Shown piece after piece: positions 1 through 11,014 of a stretch of DNA of 64,000 bases. Made by a program: the position numbers and the translations under genes. The DNA lies in assembly GCA_019925105.1 (NCBI GenBank), contig JAHGAU010000017.1, forward strand, positions 992,001 through 1,056,000, in the 5' to 3' direction. The notes under the pieces are model-generated. The model did no database searches. It was not told the DNA's origin and saw nothing but the letters and a program-made list of their open reading frames with translations. This DNA comes from Niebla homalea (taxonomy: Eukaryota; Ascomycota; Lecanoromycetes; Lecanorales; Ramalinaceae). The first letter of the stretch is position 1. Each line of letters opens with the position of its first letter.

Positions 1-73
1 TCAGACCAAAGGTTCTCCGCGTCAATCGCCTGCCGAGCACCCAACCTGATACAGCATGTTTTCTCATTATCCG

Positions 74-580
74 TCATATGAACATCTTGGCCAGCTTCAT
101 GACCCCTTCTAGACTCTGGCCTCCGTCAAAGCCACCACCCCCACTGTATCTGCCAGATCTCCCCCCGCCACTCATACCGGGCACCATGCTTTCCAAGGCC
201 CGTGGCAATCGAATCCCCATTCTCCTAAGCACATCCGCCAGAGCTCCTCCAGTGATGAGCGGCATGATGACCAGCATGAAGAGTTTCATGGGATGTCTTC
301 GAGCGTAATCGTATAGCCGTCGCAGTAGGCGCCTTATCTTGCGCATTGCGTTTGCGACCAGTCCGGGGCGGGGCTGGGCACGAGAAGAGCCATAGTATGA
401 CGATCCGCGATGAGAAGAGGCTACCGGACGACTGAAGGAGTATTGCGGTTTGCTCTCCGAGCCCCGATGCTCAGATCCCCGATGTTCTGACCCTCGGCGC
501 TCTGAGCCTTTGTGGTGAGTTGAGTGAGAATAAGAGGAGGACCGTCGTGGGGTCGATTGTGATGAGCCAAAGAAGGACAT
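74..580 (-). CDS. Small Ser/Gly-rich single-pass membrane protein, hypothetical
   Basis: An uninterrupted frame of 168 codons. I start it at the second in-frame ATG (580) because the upstream one adds only five residues. The N-terminal 60 residues are rich in Ser, Arg and His and hold three near-copies of a GSEHR-like pentad/hexad (residues about 25-42). A basic stretch follows (IRRLLRRLYDYARRHP), then one hydrophobic segment of about 20 residues starting at MKLFMLVIMP, then a Gly-rich stretch and a short amphipathic end. The basic block next to the single membrane span suggests a fixed orientation, possibly in an internal membrane. I recognise no family. The length, base composition and lack of a competing frame make a real gene likely. 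An additional upstream exon cannot be excluded. Confidence 0.55.
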   Translation of the reverse strand: MSFFGSSQSTPRRSSSYSHSTHHKGSERRGSEHRGSEHRGSESKPQYSFSRPVASSHRGSSYYGSSRAQPRPGLVANAMRKIRRLLRRLYDYARRHPMKLFMLVIMPLITGGALADVLRRMGIRLPRALESMVPGMSGGGRSGRYSGGGGFDGGQSLEGVMKLAKMFI

Positions 581-1966
581 TGTGGTGAGACACAAATAAT
601 GCTATGAAGGTTATAAAAGGTGGTGAGGGCCCTATCTAAGGTTGAAGCTTCTCAATTCTTGATGATGGTCGTCCACATGGAAGTTGAGCTCTTTCCAGAT
701 CGATATTGCAGGCTGGTGAAAGCTAGTCCGGAATAACGTCGGGTGAACTAAACCAAAAATTTAGCCACGAGATCCGTGGGTTCGCTTGCGCTTGAAGTCC
801 GCCATCATTCGTCTAGCCCCTTGGATTGCGAATCGGTCTTGGATGTGCAAACAACAAGGCAGCTGTAGAGACATTATAGCTCCGTTGCTTCCATTAGTAG
901 TTCGGTAGGTCGAATTATCAAGAGGTAGGATGTGTCTTGTTTCTCTGCAGCTTTGCGCCTTATGAGCTTTGCCCATGGAGCAAAGTTTTCTTTATCAGAC
1001 GTCGATCCACAGGCCGATGATTGCCTATGGCCTTGTTTCACATAGATTGGCAACATTTCAGAGGGCTTCGCAATTGTCCATGCAAAATAGATTGCATAAT
1101 TCTATGCTTTCAAACTCGCCTCTTTTCTTTCAATGTTACAAGATCTTCATAGAATTGTCCTCAAACATGTGACAATCTCTACATTGTTGCAGCGGTGATG
1201 CGCCTCCGAATCAAGCAGTGATCTGCCTCCTTTTCGTGCTACAACCAGCGCCGACCACCCTTCGGCCATGGCGACACTCGCGAACAAATCGTACCTCTTG
1301 AGCTGGCATGATTCGAACGAGTCCGAGTTGTGTTGCATCGAAATAAGCGAATAGAAAGAAAGAAGTCGCGGTGCCACTCTCCCACTGCACCAAATTGTGG
1401 CACGCCTGATGAACAGCGTGACATTGTATGCAGGTCTGTACTAACGCCGCAACTCTCATAATGGTGCATTTCGAGAATGGCCGTATACTTATGTATTGCT
1501 GAGCACAACAGATGGTGATGCATCTTTCAAAGTTACACGCCTCAGAGAGACATACCGGTGCCAGTGAGATCAGAGGTGCGCATAATCCTTCCAGCAGAGC
1601 CATTCCGGAGGTGTCCCCGTCCGTCCCACCATTCCCGCCTTGGAGAGTTCACACCTTACATTCTGGCAGCATGAAAGATTCAATGTGATACGACCGACCG
1701 ATGACCACGGGCTAGCACTTCTTGATTTGTCGGTCCGCCGGCCTACTTCCCGTAGTTACGCGATAAATCAGTATTCATGTAGTACATGCATGGCGTAGCA
1801 GACGCTCTGCCACACATTCACACCGGAAAGGCCCATAGGCCAGAGAACACTTGTTGGCTGCGGGGCCTCTGTATTCACCAGCAGCCGTTTCATATATACT
1901 CTTGCAGAAATGCATTTGCATCCTGTGCAACCTCTTGTGTTTCATCTACCTATTCTACTTTGAACA
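581..1966. other. Intergenic region, no supported gene
   Basis: Three frames of 70-130 codons occur on the minus strand between 761 and 1603. They overlap one another in different frames and show no domain, repeat or splice pattern. The region probably holds the promoter of the 74-580 gene on its left and of the receptor gene on its right. I see no tRNA: a GTTCGAATC-like string near 1305 on the minus strand has no pairing T-stem. Confidence 0.5.
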
Positions 1967-3528
1967 ATGTCGTCCGCAATGCCTTCAAGTCCCTTGCCAA
2001 CCGCCGAATACTTGAACGCCGACCGTGGATCTCATGTTGTCGCTGCCTCAATTGTGCTGCTCATTCTTCCCACCCTTGTCGTTGGTCTGCGTATGACATC
2101 GCGGTGGATGTCCAAAGCGGAATATTGGGTATGCTCGTGCAGCGTCAGGGACGTACTGCAGAGATTGACCTTGCTGGCAGTGGGACGATCGGTTCATCCT
2201 AATTGCTTTGGTGCGCTCACGACCCGGACGTGAGAGGCGCAAGATACTCATCCACGACAGATCTTCTCATGGGCCCCAAACATATGCAATCTTTTCAGTG
2301 AGCTGGTCAGGGCTGAGCGTGCGACACAAGCTGATCATGAATCAGGCGTTCATGAAGGGTTTGGAAGACATCATGAAGCCATCGATCTCCCTCAGATCGA
2401 TGTACTGAGGGGGTTCTTCAAACGTCTGTACGCCTTCGAATTCTTGTACGTCCTGGCAGTCTCGACTCTCAGATGCTCCATGTAAGTCACGTCTTGACCC
2501 TTCATGGGCATCCCAGTTGGTAACAGTATAATAGCATCTTTTTCATGTTCAGGATATTTCCCATCATCCACTTTCGGCGCATTTGCATCGCCGCGCATGT
2601 CTTCAACTTTTGCTTCAGTGGGGCCGAAATCATAGCATCGTTATTCCAGTGTGTGCCTGTACACGACTTTTGTAAGTTAGTCGAATTACCCCTTTTTCCA
2701 AGTCCAAGGTATGGGTGCTGGGATCCTTATTCCTTCAGGAGCCCAAACCGCCCAGGGGAAGGATTTTGGGATATTTTCTAATTCTACGCCTCTCAGGGGA
2801 TACTCTCGACGGCAAATTGTCTCCACAGTTGGGCGGAAGATGCATGGATTCGCTCGTGTACTTTCTCGTCGCGGAAGGCATCAACGCAGCAATCGACTTC
2901 GTCCTACTCGGCCTGCCTATACCTTTGCTCTGGCGGCTGCGGACCAGCAACCGCCAAAAGCTGATCCTCACCGTCATTTTCGTGTTTGGATTGACGTAAA
3001 GATACCCTCTTCTCTCGACATGATTGTAAGCTAATCGTGAGCAGTGTCTGCGCGGTCAGCATCGTCCATCTTGTCGTTCTGTCCAATCTCCAAGACGATG
3101 ACCTCACCTGGAACTACGTGAACCCTGCGATCTGGACGGCAGCAGAACCTTCGATTGGCGTCGTTTCGGCTTGTCTACCCTCGCTCCGCCCACTCTTCGT
3201 ACGTCTGATATGGGGAAGCTCGTACCGCCCTACTCGCATATCGCATTCCGCGCATGCAGGCAGCTGGCTAGGCAGAAGCAAGGAGATGCCGAGGGATCGC
3301 ATTGACAGCTTCAACCGACTTCGGGATACACCTGATGGCTCGCAGAGCAAAGCTTGGGTGCACAATGTTAATGTCACCGGTGGCAGAACGGGTGACTCGA
3401 GTAGCGAGGAGTATGTCCTGGGTGGGAATGGTACCCACAGCCCCCGTGATGTACCAAGCAGTGGCATCCGCGTGAAAACGACAGTCACCGTGACTGAGGA
3501 AGTGGACTGGCAGGATAGCTTGTTTTGA
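1967..3528 (+). CDS. PTH11-like / fungal rhodopsin-domain integral membrane protein
   Basis: Six exons: 1967-2128, 2181-2210, 2261-2481, 2535-2671, 2797-2995 and 3045-3528; 410 aa. The joined frame restores the hallmarks of the fungal seven-helix rhodopsin-domain (PTH11-related) family. These are an N-terminal helix ending at LRMTSRW, the junction motif YWWDDRFILIAL, the stretch GFGRHHEAIDL, FEFLYVLAVSTLRCSIIFF, FRIFPIIHFRR, DFWDTLDGKLSPQLGGRC, the helix FVLLGLPIPLLWRL, and the final helix before SLRPLF. The roughly 110-residue tail is polar and cytosolic in type. There is no N-terminal CFEM domain. In this family PTH11 itself is a plasma-membrane receptor for surface cues, but most members have no known ligand. 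All introns are 49-125 nt with GT-AG ends. Family assignment is firm; function is inferred only from the family. Confidence 0.88.
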
Positions 3529-3717
3529 TGACATGCATGACCGGAATGACTTGATGCTGTACACAAACGAGATATGCCGAGAGATTCCATTTATCTAATA
3601 TAAGTCATAATACTAGCCTAACGCGCCTCGCTACAGTAGTACACTACACCCAAAACAACATCACTCGTAATACGCTTGCCACAGGACCCAGCTCCAAAAC
3701 CACGAGATCTATGTTCC

Positions 3718-4597
3718 TCATGACCCAACGGCATGGGCAAAGACCTTTGCGGCCAGCTCGCTTAGCAGCTTCGCCTTATCAGCCTGAGGTAGCTCCTGGC
3801 AATCCATGGATCAGCTGAAGCTCATGGCAAGGAGAATGGCGGTCGACAAACCTGGAAAACACTGTACACGCTTTTTCCCTTTGCATCTCTCACGGCGCCG
3901 AGGCGATTGCCCGCCACCGCACCCGCAATAGCACCGGGGAAGTTGGCAATGATGAAGCCCATGGCGCCACCGCTGAGCCCGCCCACCAAGCTCCAAAACT
4001 TGCCCGTGGGCTTCGCATCTTGCCCCTCAGCCATGCCCTCCTCCCTCAGCATCTCCTCAAAGGCGCTTCCGAATTGGGCGTCCGGCGAGAACTTGGCCCC
4101 GCCTGGTCGATGTGGGATCTCCTCCTCGGGGTCGGAGTCGTCCTCTTGCGGGGCGGAGAACCCATGGTGGTATACCCGGGCAGCGTCATAGTCGGAGCGT
4201 CGTGAAGGGTCGGAGAGGGTGTAGTAGGCATCATTGATCTGCTGGAATTTCTTGGTGCGGGCGGGGCGTTCGGGGGAGTCGGAGGGGACGCGGTCCGGGT
4301 GGGACTTAAGTGCTTGTCTGGATCGAACGACGTCCGTCAATAAGGAGATACTGAGACATTGGGGAATGGGTTCGGTAGGCACGACGCTGTGGGCTTACGC
4401 ACTTCTTGTAGGCGTCTCGGATTTGTTGTTGCGTTGCTTTAGGCTGTATGTCAAGGATCTTGTCTGGGACGCCTGGTTTAGCTGGTGATGCTACTGGGAA
4501 TTAAAAGCACGTATATACAGTAGTCAGGAGGAGCGCCTGGTACATATTAGTTTTGGGAGTGGCAAGGGTTTAGGGTCTGGAGCTACTGACTTGACAT
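3718..4597 (-). CDS. J-domain (DnaJ/Hsp40) protein with C-terminal glycine-zipper segment
   Basis: Four exons read from 4597: 4597-4591, 4493-4403, 4317-3852 and 3795-3718; 213 aa. The J domain spans about residues 13-75 (DKILDIQPKATQQQIRDAYKK, then HPD at 39-41, then NDAYYTLSDPSRRSDYD). The first intron divides the third codon, and the HPD loop is formed across the second intron. An acidic linker follows, then a Gly/Ala-rich hydrophobic stretch (about 140-172, GGLSGGAMGF...GAIAGAVAGN) that resembles a glycine zipper or membrane hairpin. The end is ELPQADKAKLLSELAAKVF, typical of the fungal orthologues. It should stimulate an Hsp70 ATPase; the partner and compartment are not visible. The seven-nucleotide first exon is the least certain part. 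Confidence 0.82.
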
Positions 4598-5358
4598 CTT
4601 GATTACAGGCTGCGTAGGCTGGCCGGCCGGCTCTTCGTACTAGGCTGCGACTTTTCCTGGATTCAAAGGGGAGGTATGGAGGGATGAATGCTTTACTCTA
4701 GGAGATGGGGAATCAGGGATGCTCCTTTGAGCGTTGTTCGAAGGGTTCAGGCACTTTTTGACTATGAAACAGCAAGCGAGGGCTCAATTGTCGGCGCATG
4801 CCTGGCATCGCAACTTATCTACCACAATGACGTCAGACAGTCCGAAGATCAAGTTCAAGCCACACTTGATCATTTTTATGCCTTGCAGATGTCTGAAACG
4901 TGGCTAGGTATAACATTGCAGAATCGCGTGCTCCGTACCTCATACATGCTGTGGTGATGAGCTTGCTGCTATGGGCAGCCATAGCGTGAAGATGAAAAGG
5001 CCCAACGGTGCATTATTGGAGCGTACTTAGCATAGACTACGTATAGACTACTGATAGACTCATCAGTCACCACTACTCCATCTGCTAGTATGTGAGATGT
5101 CATCTGACAGGAAACACGCTAATAAGACGGCGGCTGGCTTAATGTACTATTCCGGGAATCTCGAAGTTATTCTCTCCTTAAGATTAGTGCGCCTCGCGGC
5201 CTCCTCAAACCGGTTTCTTGGCAGGAAAGCTTGGCAATTGCGACGGTGATTCCGCGCGTCCGCCGTTTACTTCTAGTCCCTCCTTCCAGCACCGCGCTTC
5301 CTACAGCTAGACAGGCGACAGCCACCTTTATCCCCCAGTCTGTAGCAGATTTTTAAAA
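4598..5358. promoter_or_regulatory. Divergent intergenic region between J-protein and C2-protein genes
   Basis: Head-to-head spacing of 761 nt. One open frame of 89 codons (4688-4957, plus strand) has no recognisable feature and is most likely chance. Pyrimidine-rich sequence at about 5270-5330 (TCCCTCCTTCC...) just before the C2 gene looks like a usual fungal core promoter or 5' leader. No RNA gene was seen. Confidence 0.4.
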
Positions 5359-7146
5359 ATGGCCGGAGACGAGAATAATCCTGTACAAGCCAATGGTGGT
5401 CATCAATATGTTCAACAGCTTGAAAAGAAAGCTGAAAAATTGGAGGGTAAGAAGGAGAAACATATGCCCCACCAAGGGAAGAAAGAAGCTTCTCAGCCCG
5501 CCGGAGGCGTCGATGAGACTCCTATCCCGAGTGCTCCACCCGGCTACACGGTCAAATTCACCTTTCATCGAGCCACTGGCCTTCCCTTTGCCGACATCAA
5601 TTCCCTGTCATCGGATCCCTATGTATTAGCCCAGTTGAACACCAAGATACCCATGCGACACAAGCAGGATCCCAATCTACGATGGCGCACGCCTACCATC
5701 CGTCGCTGCGTTGACCCAGTGTGGAACAGCGAATGGATTGTAGCAAACGTCCCCAAAAGTGGATTCGCGCTGAAAGCCCGCATCTACGACGAAGACCCGG
5801 CAGATCACGACGATCGGCTGGGCAATGTACACGTCCATCTCGATCATTTGACGGAGAATTGGGAAGGTATCAAAGAGCAGTCCTACAGGATCAAGAAGCG
5901 CGCGGGAAGCAAACGTGCCTATTTTCTACGAGGTTGCGCTGCCATGTTCAACCGAAATATCAAGATGTCGGGCAACCTGATTGTGAGCGTTGAATGTCTA
6001 GGTCGTACCGAGACCAGCGATGGCGGTCGGCTGTATACTGTCGGCCCTTGCAATTGGTCGCGACACGTGAGTCCCATGATTGGCCGTCTGGCGGGAACCA
6101 AGGAGCCTGGCAAGGAAGGCGGAACAGAAAAATATGGGTGGGATTGCTACCTCCTCCCCTTGCTGCCCTCTTACTGACAATACATCAGCTTTCAATCGAC
6201 TCAAATACAACTGGCCGGTCCCGTCCCTCCGTCCTTGTACCATCGTTACGTCGAGTTCAAGCCCTTTGTTTCTGGCATGTTTACCTCAAATTCCCTCAGA
6301 GGCTGGGTCCTCAACCGAGCCTTACACAAACAGCATTCTCGCATTTACAATTATGACAGATCAACCATCTATGGGTCCTTCCCTAAACCCTCTCGCGACA
6401 TGACCCTGGAATTCTTGGATCTCGTGCACTTTGACCAGGGCGGTCGGATCTATACATATGTCATTACATTGGACGGGCAGTGGCGTTTCACAGAAACCGG
6501 TAAGGAGTTCGGTATCGATCTGCTGAGTAAGCATACCATGCACAGCGACGTCAACATCTACATTGCATACTCTGGTGAATTCTTCATACGGCGGTTGAAG
6601 CACCCTCACGAATCCCCAGATGATCAACCAACACATCCTCCTGTAGAGATGGATGAAGGTCCTCCAAGTAACGAACCTCCCAAAGACCCCGAATACTACA
6701 GTCTGGTCATCGATAACGACAGCGGGACATACAGACCATCGAATAAGCTGCTCCCGGATTTGAAGAAGTTCATGCAACAACAATTACCAGGACTTAGAGT
6801 AGTCACGCTTGACTGTCAGGGTGACCAAGAGAAGATGGACAAATGGAAAGGCGAACAGCGCGAGAGGAAGAAGGCTGAAGGTAACGGCAACGTCGTCATC
6901 CAGGACGATGGCAGTAGCATCAGCAGCAGCGAAGCGAGTGATCTCGAAGACCAAGAAAGAGTGGCGCAAGGACAGCCCAAGACGAGCAAGAAGGATAAGC
7001 TGGAGGAAAAGATGCGACCGCACAAGCACGCCGAGCAAAGAGCGGAGTTTCCTGCAGGAGGACAAGCCGTGAACGGAGAGCTACTGAATGAAAAGACGAA
7101 TGGTGCTCCAGCCAGCTCCCAGACAGGTCACAATGCCGTGAATTGA
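5359..7146 (+). CDS. C2-domain protein of a fungal-specific type
   Basis: Two exons, 5359-6137 and 6189-7146 (51-nt intron, donor GTGGGA), 578 aa. After a charged, coiled-coil-prone start (about residues 15-37) and a Pro-rich linker, a C2 domain runs from about 61 to 175. It begins GYTVKFTFHRATGLPF and keeps the acidic loops: DINSLSSDPY in loop 1 and YDEDPADHDDRLG in loop 3, as expected for a Ca2+/phospholipid-binding C2. The second exon holds a separate conserved block (VEFKPFVSGMF, YDRSTIYGSFPKPSRDM, LDGQWRFTETGKEFGIDLLSKHTMHSDV) that I cannot assign to a named domain. The C-terminus is Glu/Lys-rich and probably disordered. No signal peptide or membrane helix is seen, so a cytosolic protein recruited to membranes is likely. 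The C2 call is firm; the role is unknown. Confidence 0.85.
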
Positions 7147-7506
7147 ACGGCCTGTGATTTGCTTGCGGGCTAGGTGAGATTGTAGAAGACCTTGATTGGA
7201 AAGGTGGAAAAGGAACGGACCTCCGAATGTTGTGGAACCTGCTATGGAACGGCATTGATTTCTCACTAGGGCCGTGCGGATTCCTCACTCTTGAGTGATG
7301 TTAGAGGTATGCCGGGTATGGTGCTTTTTTGATTTTTTCATGCATGCGCATTTTCCTCGCGTCTTGGATACCCCACTTGCAGCGGTATTGCTAGCAATCA
7401 TGATATTACTTTACGAGCTCTCAGTCATGCTTCAATAATGTCAGGGTTGATAAAAGCTCTGTCATCTCGTCGACATATATACAAGAAGCGAGGCTTTCCA
7501 TGTGCC
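7147..7506. other. Convergent 3' region
   Basis: This holds the 3' ends of the C2 gene (plus) and the FAH-like gene (minus). It is AT-rich around 7320-7440. I see no gene in it. Confidence 0.5.
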
Positions 7507-8612
7507 TCACAGCTTCGAACGACTCTTGACCCACTCCACTTTGTTCACACATGTCCCAACCCCCTCAAGGCTCACCTCGACCACATCACCATCCCTCAGC
7601 CAAAGCGGAGGCTTCCTCCCTGCCCCCACCCCCTGCGGCGTGCCCGTGAAGATCAAATCGCCCGGCAGCAGCGTCGTCCCCTGGCTCAGAAAACTAACCG
7701 TCTTAGCGACCCCAAAGATCATATCCCGCGTCTCACTGGCCTGCACCACCTTCCCATTCACCTTGGTCCCGATCTTCAGCGCCTGGGGATCCCCGATCAC
7801 GCTCGCCGACACGATCCCCGGCCCAAAGGGCGCCCACCCATCGAACCCTTTCCCCAGCCCCCACTGGCCCCCGCCCCGCTTCAACTGCCACTCCCGGTGG
7901 CTGACGTCGTTGCCGACCGCATACCCCATCACGTACCCCAACGCCTCCCGCTCGGGGACGTCCCGGCATTCCCTGCCGATCACGGCCACGAGCTCGCACT
8001 CGTAATCCACGCCGTCGACGATCTGCGCCGGCGCGGGGATGGGGATCGGGTCCGTGGGGCCGGTCAGGGCGGTGGCGGGTTTGTGGAAGAGGACCGGGTA
8101 GGTCGGTTCGGGCATGCCGGATTCCGCGGCGTGGGCGGCGTAGTTGAGGCCGAGGCAGCGGACCGTCCTGACGTCGGAGCGGGCGAGTGGGGCGAGCAGG
8201 AGTCGGACGTCCTTTGGGGGGGGGGCGGTTCGTTAGCAATGAGGATATGGTGCCATAGCGATTGCAGGAAAGGTGTGTGGGGGAAGGGGTTGGATACAAG
8301 GACGGTGTGGGTTGACATACGGCGATCTGGTCGGTGACCTTGTGGGTGCCGAAGATGTCACCCTTTATGACGCGCGCCTGCGTCGTTTTGGCGATGTCGG
8401 ATACGCCATGGGGGAGGATGGCATCCCCGTAGTAGGTGCGCCCATCGCGGGCAAGAAACCGGACGAGCCTCTGGACAAGGTCGTGAGAAGTCAGTCCTGT
8501 CGTTTCGTCATTTCGATTGGGCACAAAAGCGATTTGTAGCCTCTACGAGATGGCGCGCGTACCCGAACTGAGAGCACGCGAGGAGGGACAGACGTACGGA
8601 GAATGACGTCAT
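7507..8612 (-). CDS. Fumarylacetoacetate hydrolase (FAH) family protein
   Basis: Three exons from 8612: 8612-8598, 8470-8321 and 8211-7507; 289 aa, the usual size for FAHD1/YisK-like enzymes. The first exon codes only MTSFS and joins to RLVRFLARDG, which matches fungal family members better than the longer unspliced frame. The core has CLGLNYAAHAAE, then PVLFHKPATALTGP, the acidic metal-site strand DYECELVAVIGREC (E-x-E type), GYAVGNDVSHREWQ, and the C-terminal GDLIFTGTPQGVGAGR loop. Family members are Mg2+- or Mn2+-dependent C-C hydrolases or decarboxylases of acylpyruvates or oxaloacetate, and homogentisate-pathway FAH is a distant relative. The substrate cannot be read from the sequence. 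The second intron ends in a run of about ten C residues in the sense strand close to its acceptor. Confidence 0.87.
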
Positions 8613-9350
8613 ACTCAGGAGCTTGACGTTGGCGGTGCGTGATTTCGAGAGCTACAATGGCTGGAATGATTGTGCTTCCATGCCAAAGCCCCCAGCTTAA
8701 GTATTGAGGGAAATCCCTGCTTCTGAAGTATTCGAAAGCCCGAAGTCACTGCCGTCGTTTGAGGGGTCGTCAATCGCAGGCATGCGGGGGTGTCGATTAG
8801 ATTAGATCTATCCCTAAAACGATTCTTTTGCAATATCCGCCAGCATCACTCCGCCAGTTGCAGCTGAGGTGACCCAGGGGGATGAGGCTATCAGGACTAC
8901 AGAAGAGCGTGCTGTCGTTGTATCGTCGCTGTTTACGTGAGACGCAGAAGAAGCCGACGGTAATGATGACTTCGTGGCCTGATTGCCTAGCATAAAGATA
9001 CTGTTCTGATGATTTTCTGCCTAGGAAACACAGCAAAACTTCAAAGAGTTTGCACGGTAGGTTCATGCGTATGTTCTGAGGAGGATCATCTACTTAACTT
9101 ATAACCAATCCGCTCCGTAGATCAGAATTCAAGAAGAACGTGCAGCTTGATAAGAAAGACTTTGCAGCTATTGAATATCTCCTCAGGAAAGGCCAAAGGC
9201 AGCTGGAAACGTACTCAGAACCTGGGATCAAAAATGTTCGGCGGTGAATAAGCTTGCATTATATGTCATTATCCATCATAATAAGATCCAATACCCCAAC
9301 CATGGAGAAATTTGAACGCCAACGCTAAATCCAATACCTCATCGTACAAG
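8613..9350. other. Intergenic region, no supported gene
   Basis: Holds the FAH-gene promoter and the 3' flank of the lipase gene. Small minus-strand frames (8615-8833, 8797-9066) lack any family signal. The 9090-9340 part is AT-rich. Confidence 0.45.
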
Positions 9351-10589
9351 TCACAGCTCTGGACTTTCGCCCACATCATCATGAGGATATTTCCTATACC
9401 AATCCTTTGGATCACCACCGGGAATGCAGAGCCCTAATCTCCAGAAATAGTCTCTATGGGCAAAGAAGAGCTGCCAGATTCTCCAACGGGCGGGGACTGA
9501 CAGCGCGCCTTTGGTCTCGTTCCACCAGTCTTTAAAAGAGTCAAGGTCTGCCTCTTGATCGATGGCTGGCATGGTCAGGCTCTTCCCCTCCATTCCTGCA
9601 CCAGCGATACATCCAGCGTCAGTATCGCCACTGCAATAATGGAGGTCTTGAACCTCGGGCGAGAGGTCTGGCTTCGAAATGTACACCTCTCCAGCATGGG
9701 GCGTGTAGCCCCATTCGGTAAGAGGAAGAAGGGGGACTGGATCGTCGACATGAGTAACTCTCCGGTACTTTGCACTGATGTCACCCTCTCTGACAAAGGT
9801 TTCATCAAAGTATTCAGTCAGTCCTTTGTTGCCGACCCTTGGCTCGCCGAAGGTAGTGACCTGAGGATCCCATCCTCGCGCGTTGAATTCGAGCGATGCT
9901 AACGCGGCAACTGCCCCGCCAAGAGAGTGTCCAACCAGAGTCAGCTGGTAGTCTGGGTACATTTCTTTGAGGTACTCGATGTGAGACAGTACAGATGGTC
10001 TCGTATGCTGCCAAGATCTCATAAAGCCCATATGAACGGTGCAATCCGTACATCTAGCCTTCAGCGGATCAACGTCGCGTCTGGCTAGCTTCGTGGTGGT
10101 GTCAATGCTGCTGTCATCGTCTCCCGGATAGGGGACATATTCCTGGGGCACAGTCGATAGATCAATAATGGTGTTTGCGACTGAATAAGTGCCCCTGAAC
10201 GCAAGGATGATTCGTGGCGCAGATGGAGGATGGGAAAGAGTGATATAGCCACAGCTGTCTGACATTAACTGTCCTGTATTCCACGTCTAGTAGAGTCAGC
10301 AATGCAGCTGCTGTGGATGGACTCATTGAAGACATACTGTCACAAGCTCAAAGTTCGGGAAATCTGAACATTGGCTTGCACATTGGAACGGCTTTTGGAT
10401 CCCCACTCCCGTCAGTCCGACGCAGTATGAGATGTCTACCAGACGCGAAAGCTCTTCCAGGTCGTTGAAGAGCTCGACTGTGATGTTTGCATTTGTCGCG
10501 GAAAGGGAGGAAGTGCCGATGGGAATTTGAGGGATGACGCTCCCAAGCGCAACCGGGAGGGTAGTGAGCAGCGTCAAGGAAATATGCAT
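9351..10589 (-). CDS. Secreted class 3 lipase (alpha/beta hydrolase)
   Basis: Two exons, 10589-10338 and 10286-9351 (51-nt intron), 395 aa. I start at MHISLTLLTT because this gives a clean signal peptide (about residues 1-17, ending ALG-S); the longer frame upstream is 5' leader. Lipase_3 landmarks are the oxyanion/core strand IILAFRGTYS, the nucleophile elbow VGHSLGG (Ser about 205), TTFGEPRVGN, the acid in THVDDPVPLLP (Asp about 265-266), and a His in FFAHRDYFW (about 361), which sits where the Thermomyces-type lipases have their catalytic His. Cys pairs (DCTVHMG region, HYCSGDTDAGC, GLCIPG) fit an extracellular fold. It probably hydrolyses acylglycerols or related esters outside the cell. 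It is divergent with PRE4, 425 nt away. Confidence 0.9.
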
Positions 10590-11014
10590 GGCGAGTGAGA
10601 TGGCGATAGCATGGGAGAATGAAGGTGCTGGAATGTAAATAGGGGATCGAGCGCCACGACAGATAGAGGAGAAGATGAAGAGATAGATGCCTTTACGGTT
10701 GGGATGGGACGTCATGTTCACCGGCATAGGGTCATGCCACGCTTGCAAAAGACTTCGCCCCAAAGACGGGAGAGGTCACATGCGCCAAGATCCCTATGTT
10801 AGATCTGCAAATCACGAAGCTAAGGCATTCAGACCGCGTAGACCAGCACTACAAATCGCTTGACAAGTTGACATTGACATAGCTACAATAACATTCCCTC
10901 ACAAGAAGTAACTTTGTCCCGGCTTTCCATCTTCAACTACTCGTGTCAGCTGTACTCTACAGCATCTATCTCTTCTTTCCCACCTCCAATCTTGATCCGC
11001 CGCCTCCTACAAAG
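10590..11014. promoter_or_regulatory. Divergent promoter region, lipase / PRE4
   Basis: Head-to-head spacing of 425 nt between two translation starts. The PRE4 side is strongly pyrimidine-rich (about 10960-11010, with TATCTCTTCTTTCCC), as is common just upstream of fungal housekeeping genes. No consensus operator was recognised. Confidence 0.4.

Noticed and set aside
1295..1320. tRNA-like GTTCGAATC string on the minus strand
   Set aside because: The five bases on either side do not pair as a T-stem and no acceptor or anticodon arm is found.
1211..1603. 130-codon minus-strand frame with a hydrophobic, Cys-rich start that might be a secreted protein
   Set aside because: Overlapped by other frames, no convincing signal cleavage site, and no family pattern; likely chance.
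7438..8337. Long 299-codon plus-strand frame
   Set aside because: Antisense to the FAH-family gene; an artefact of its high GC third positions.
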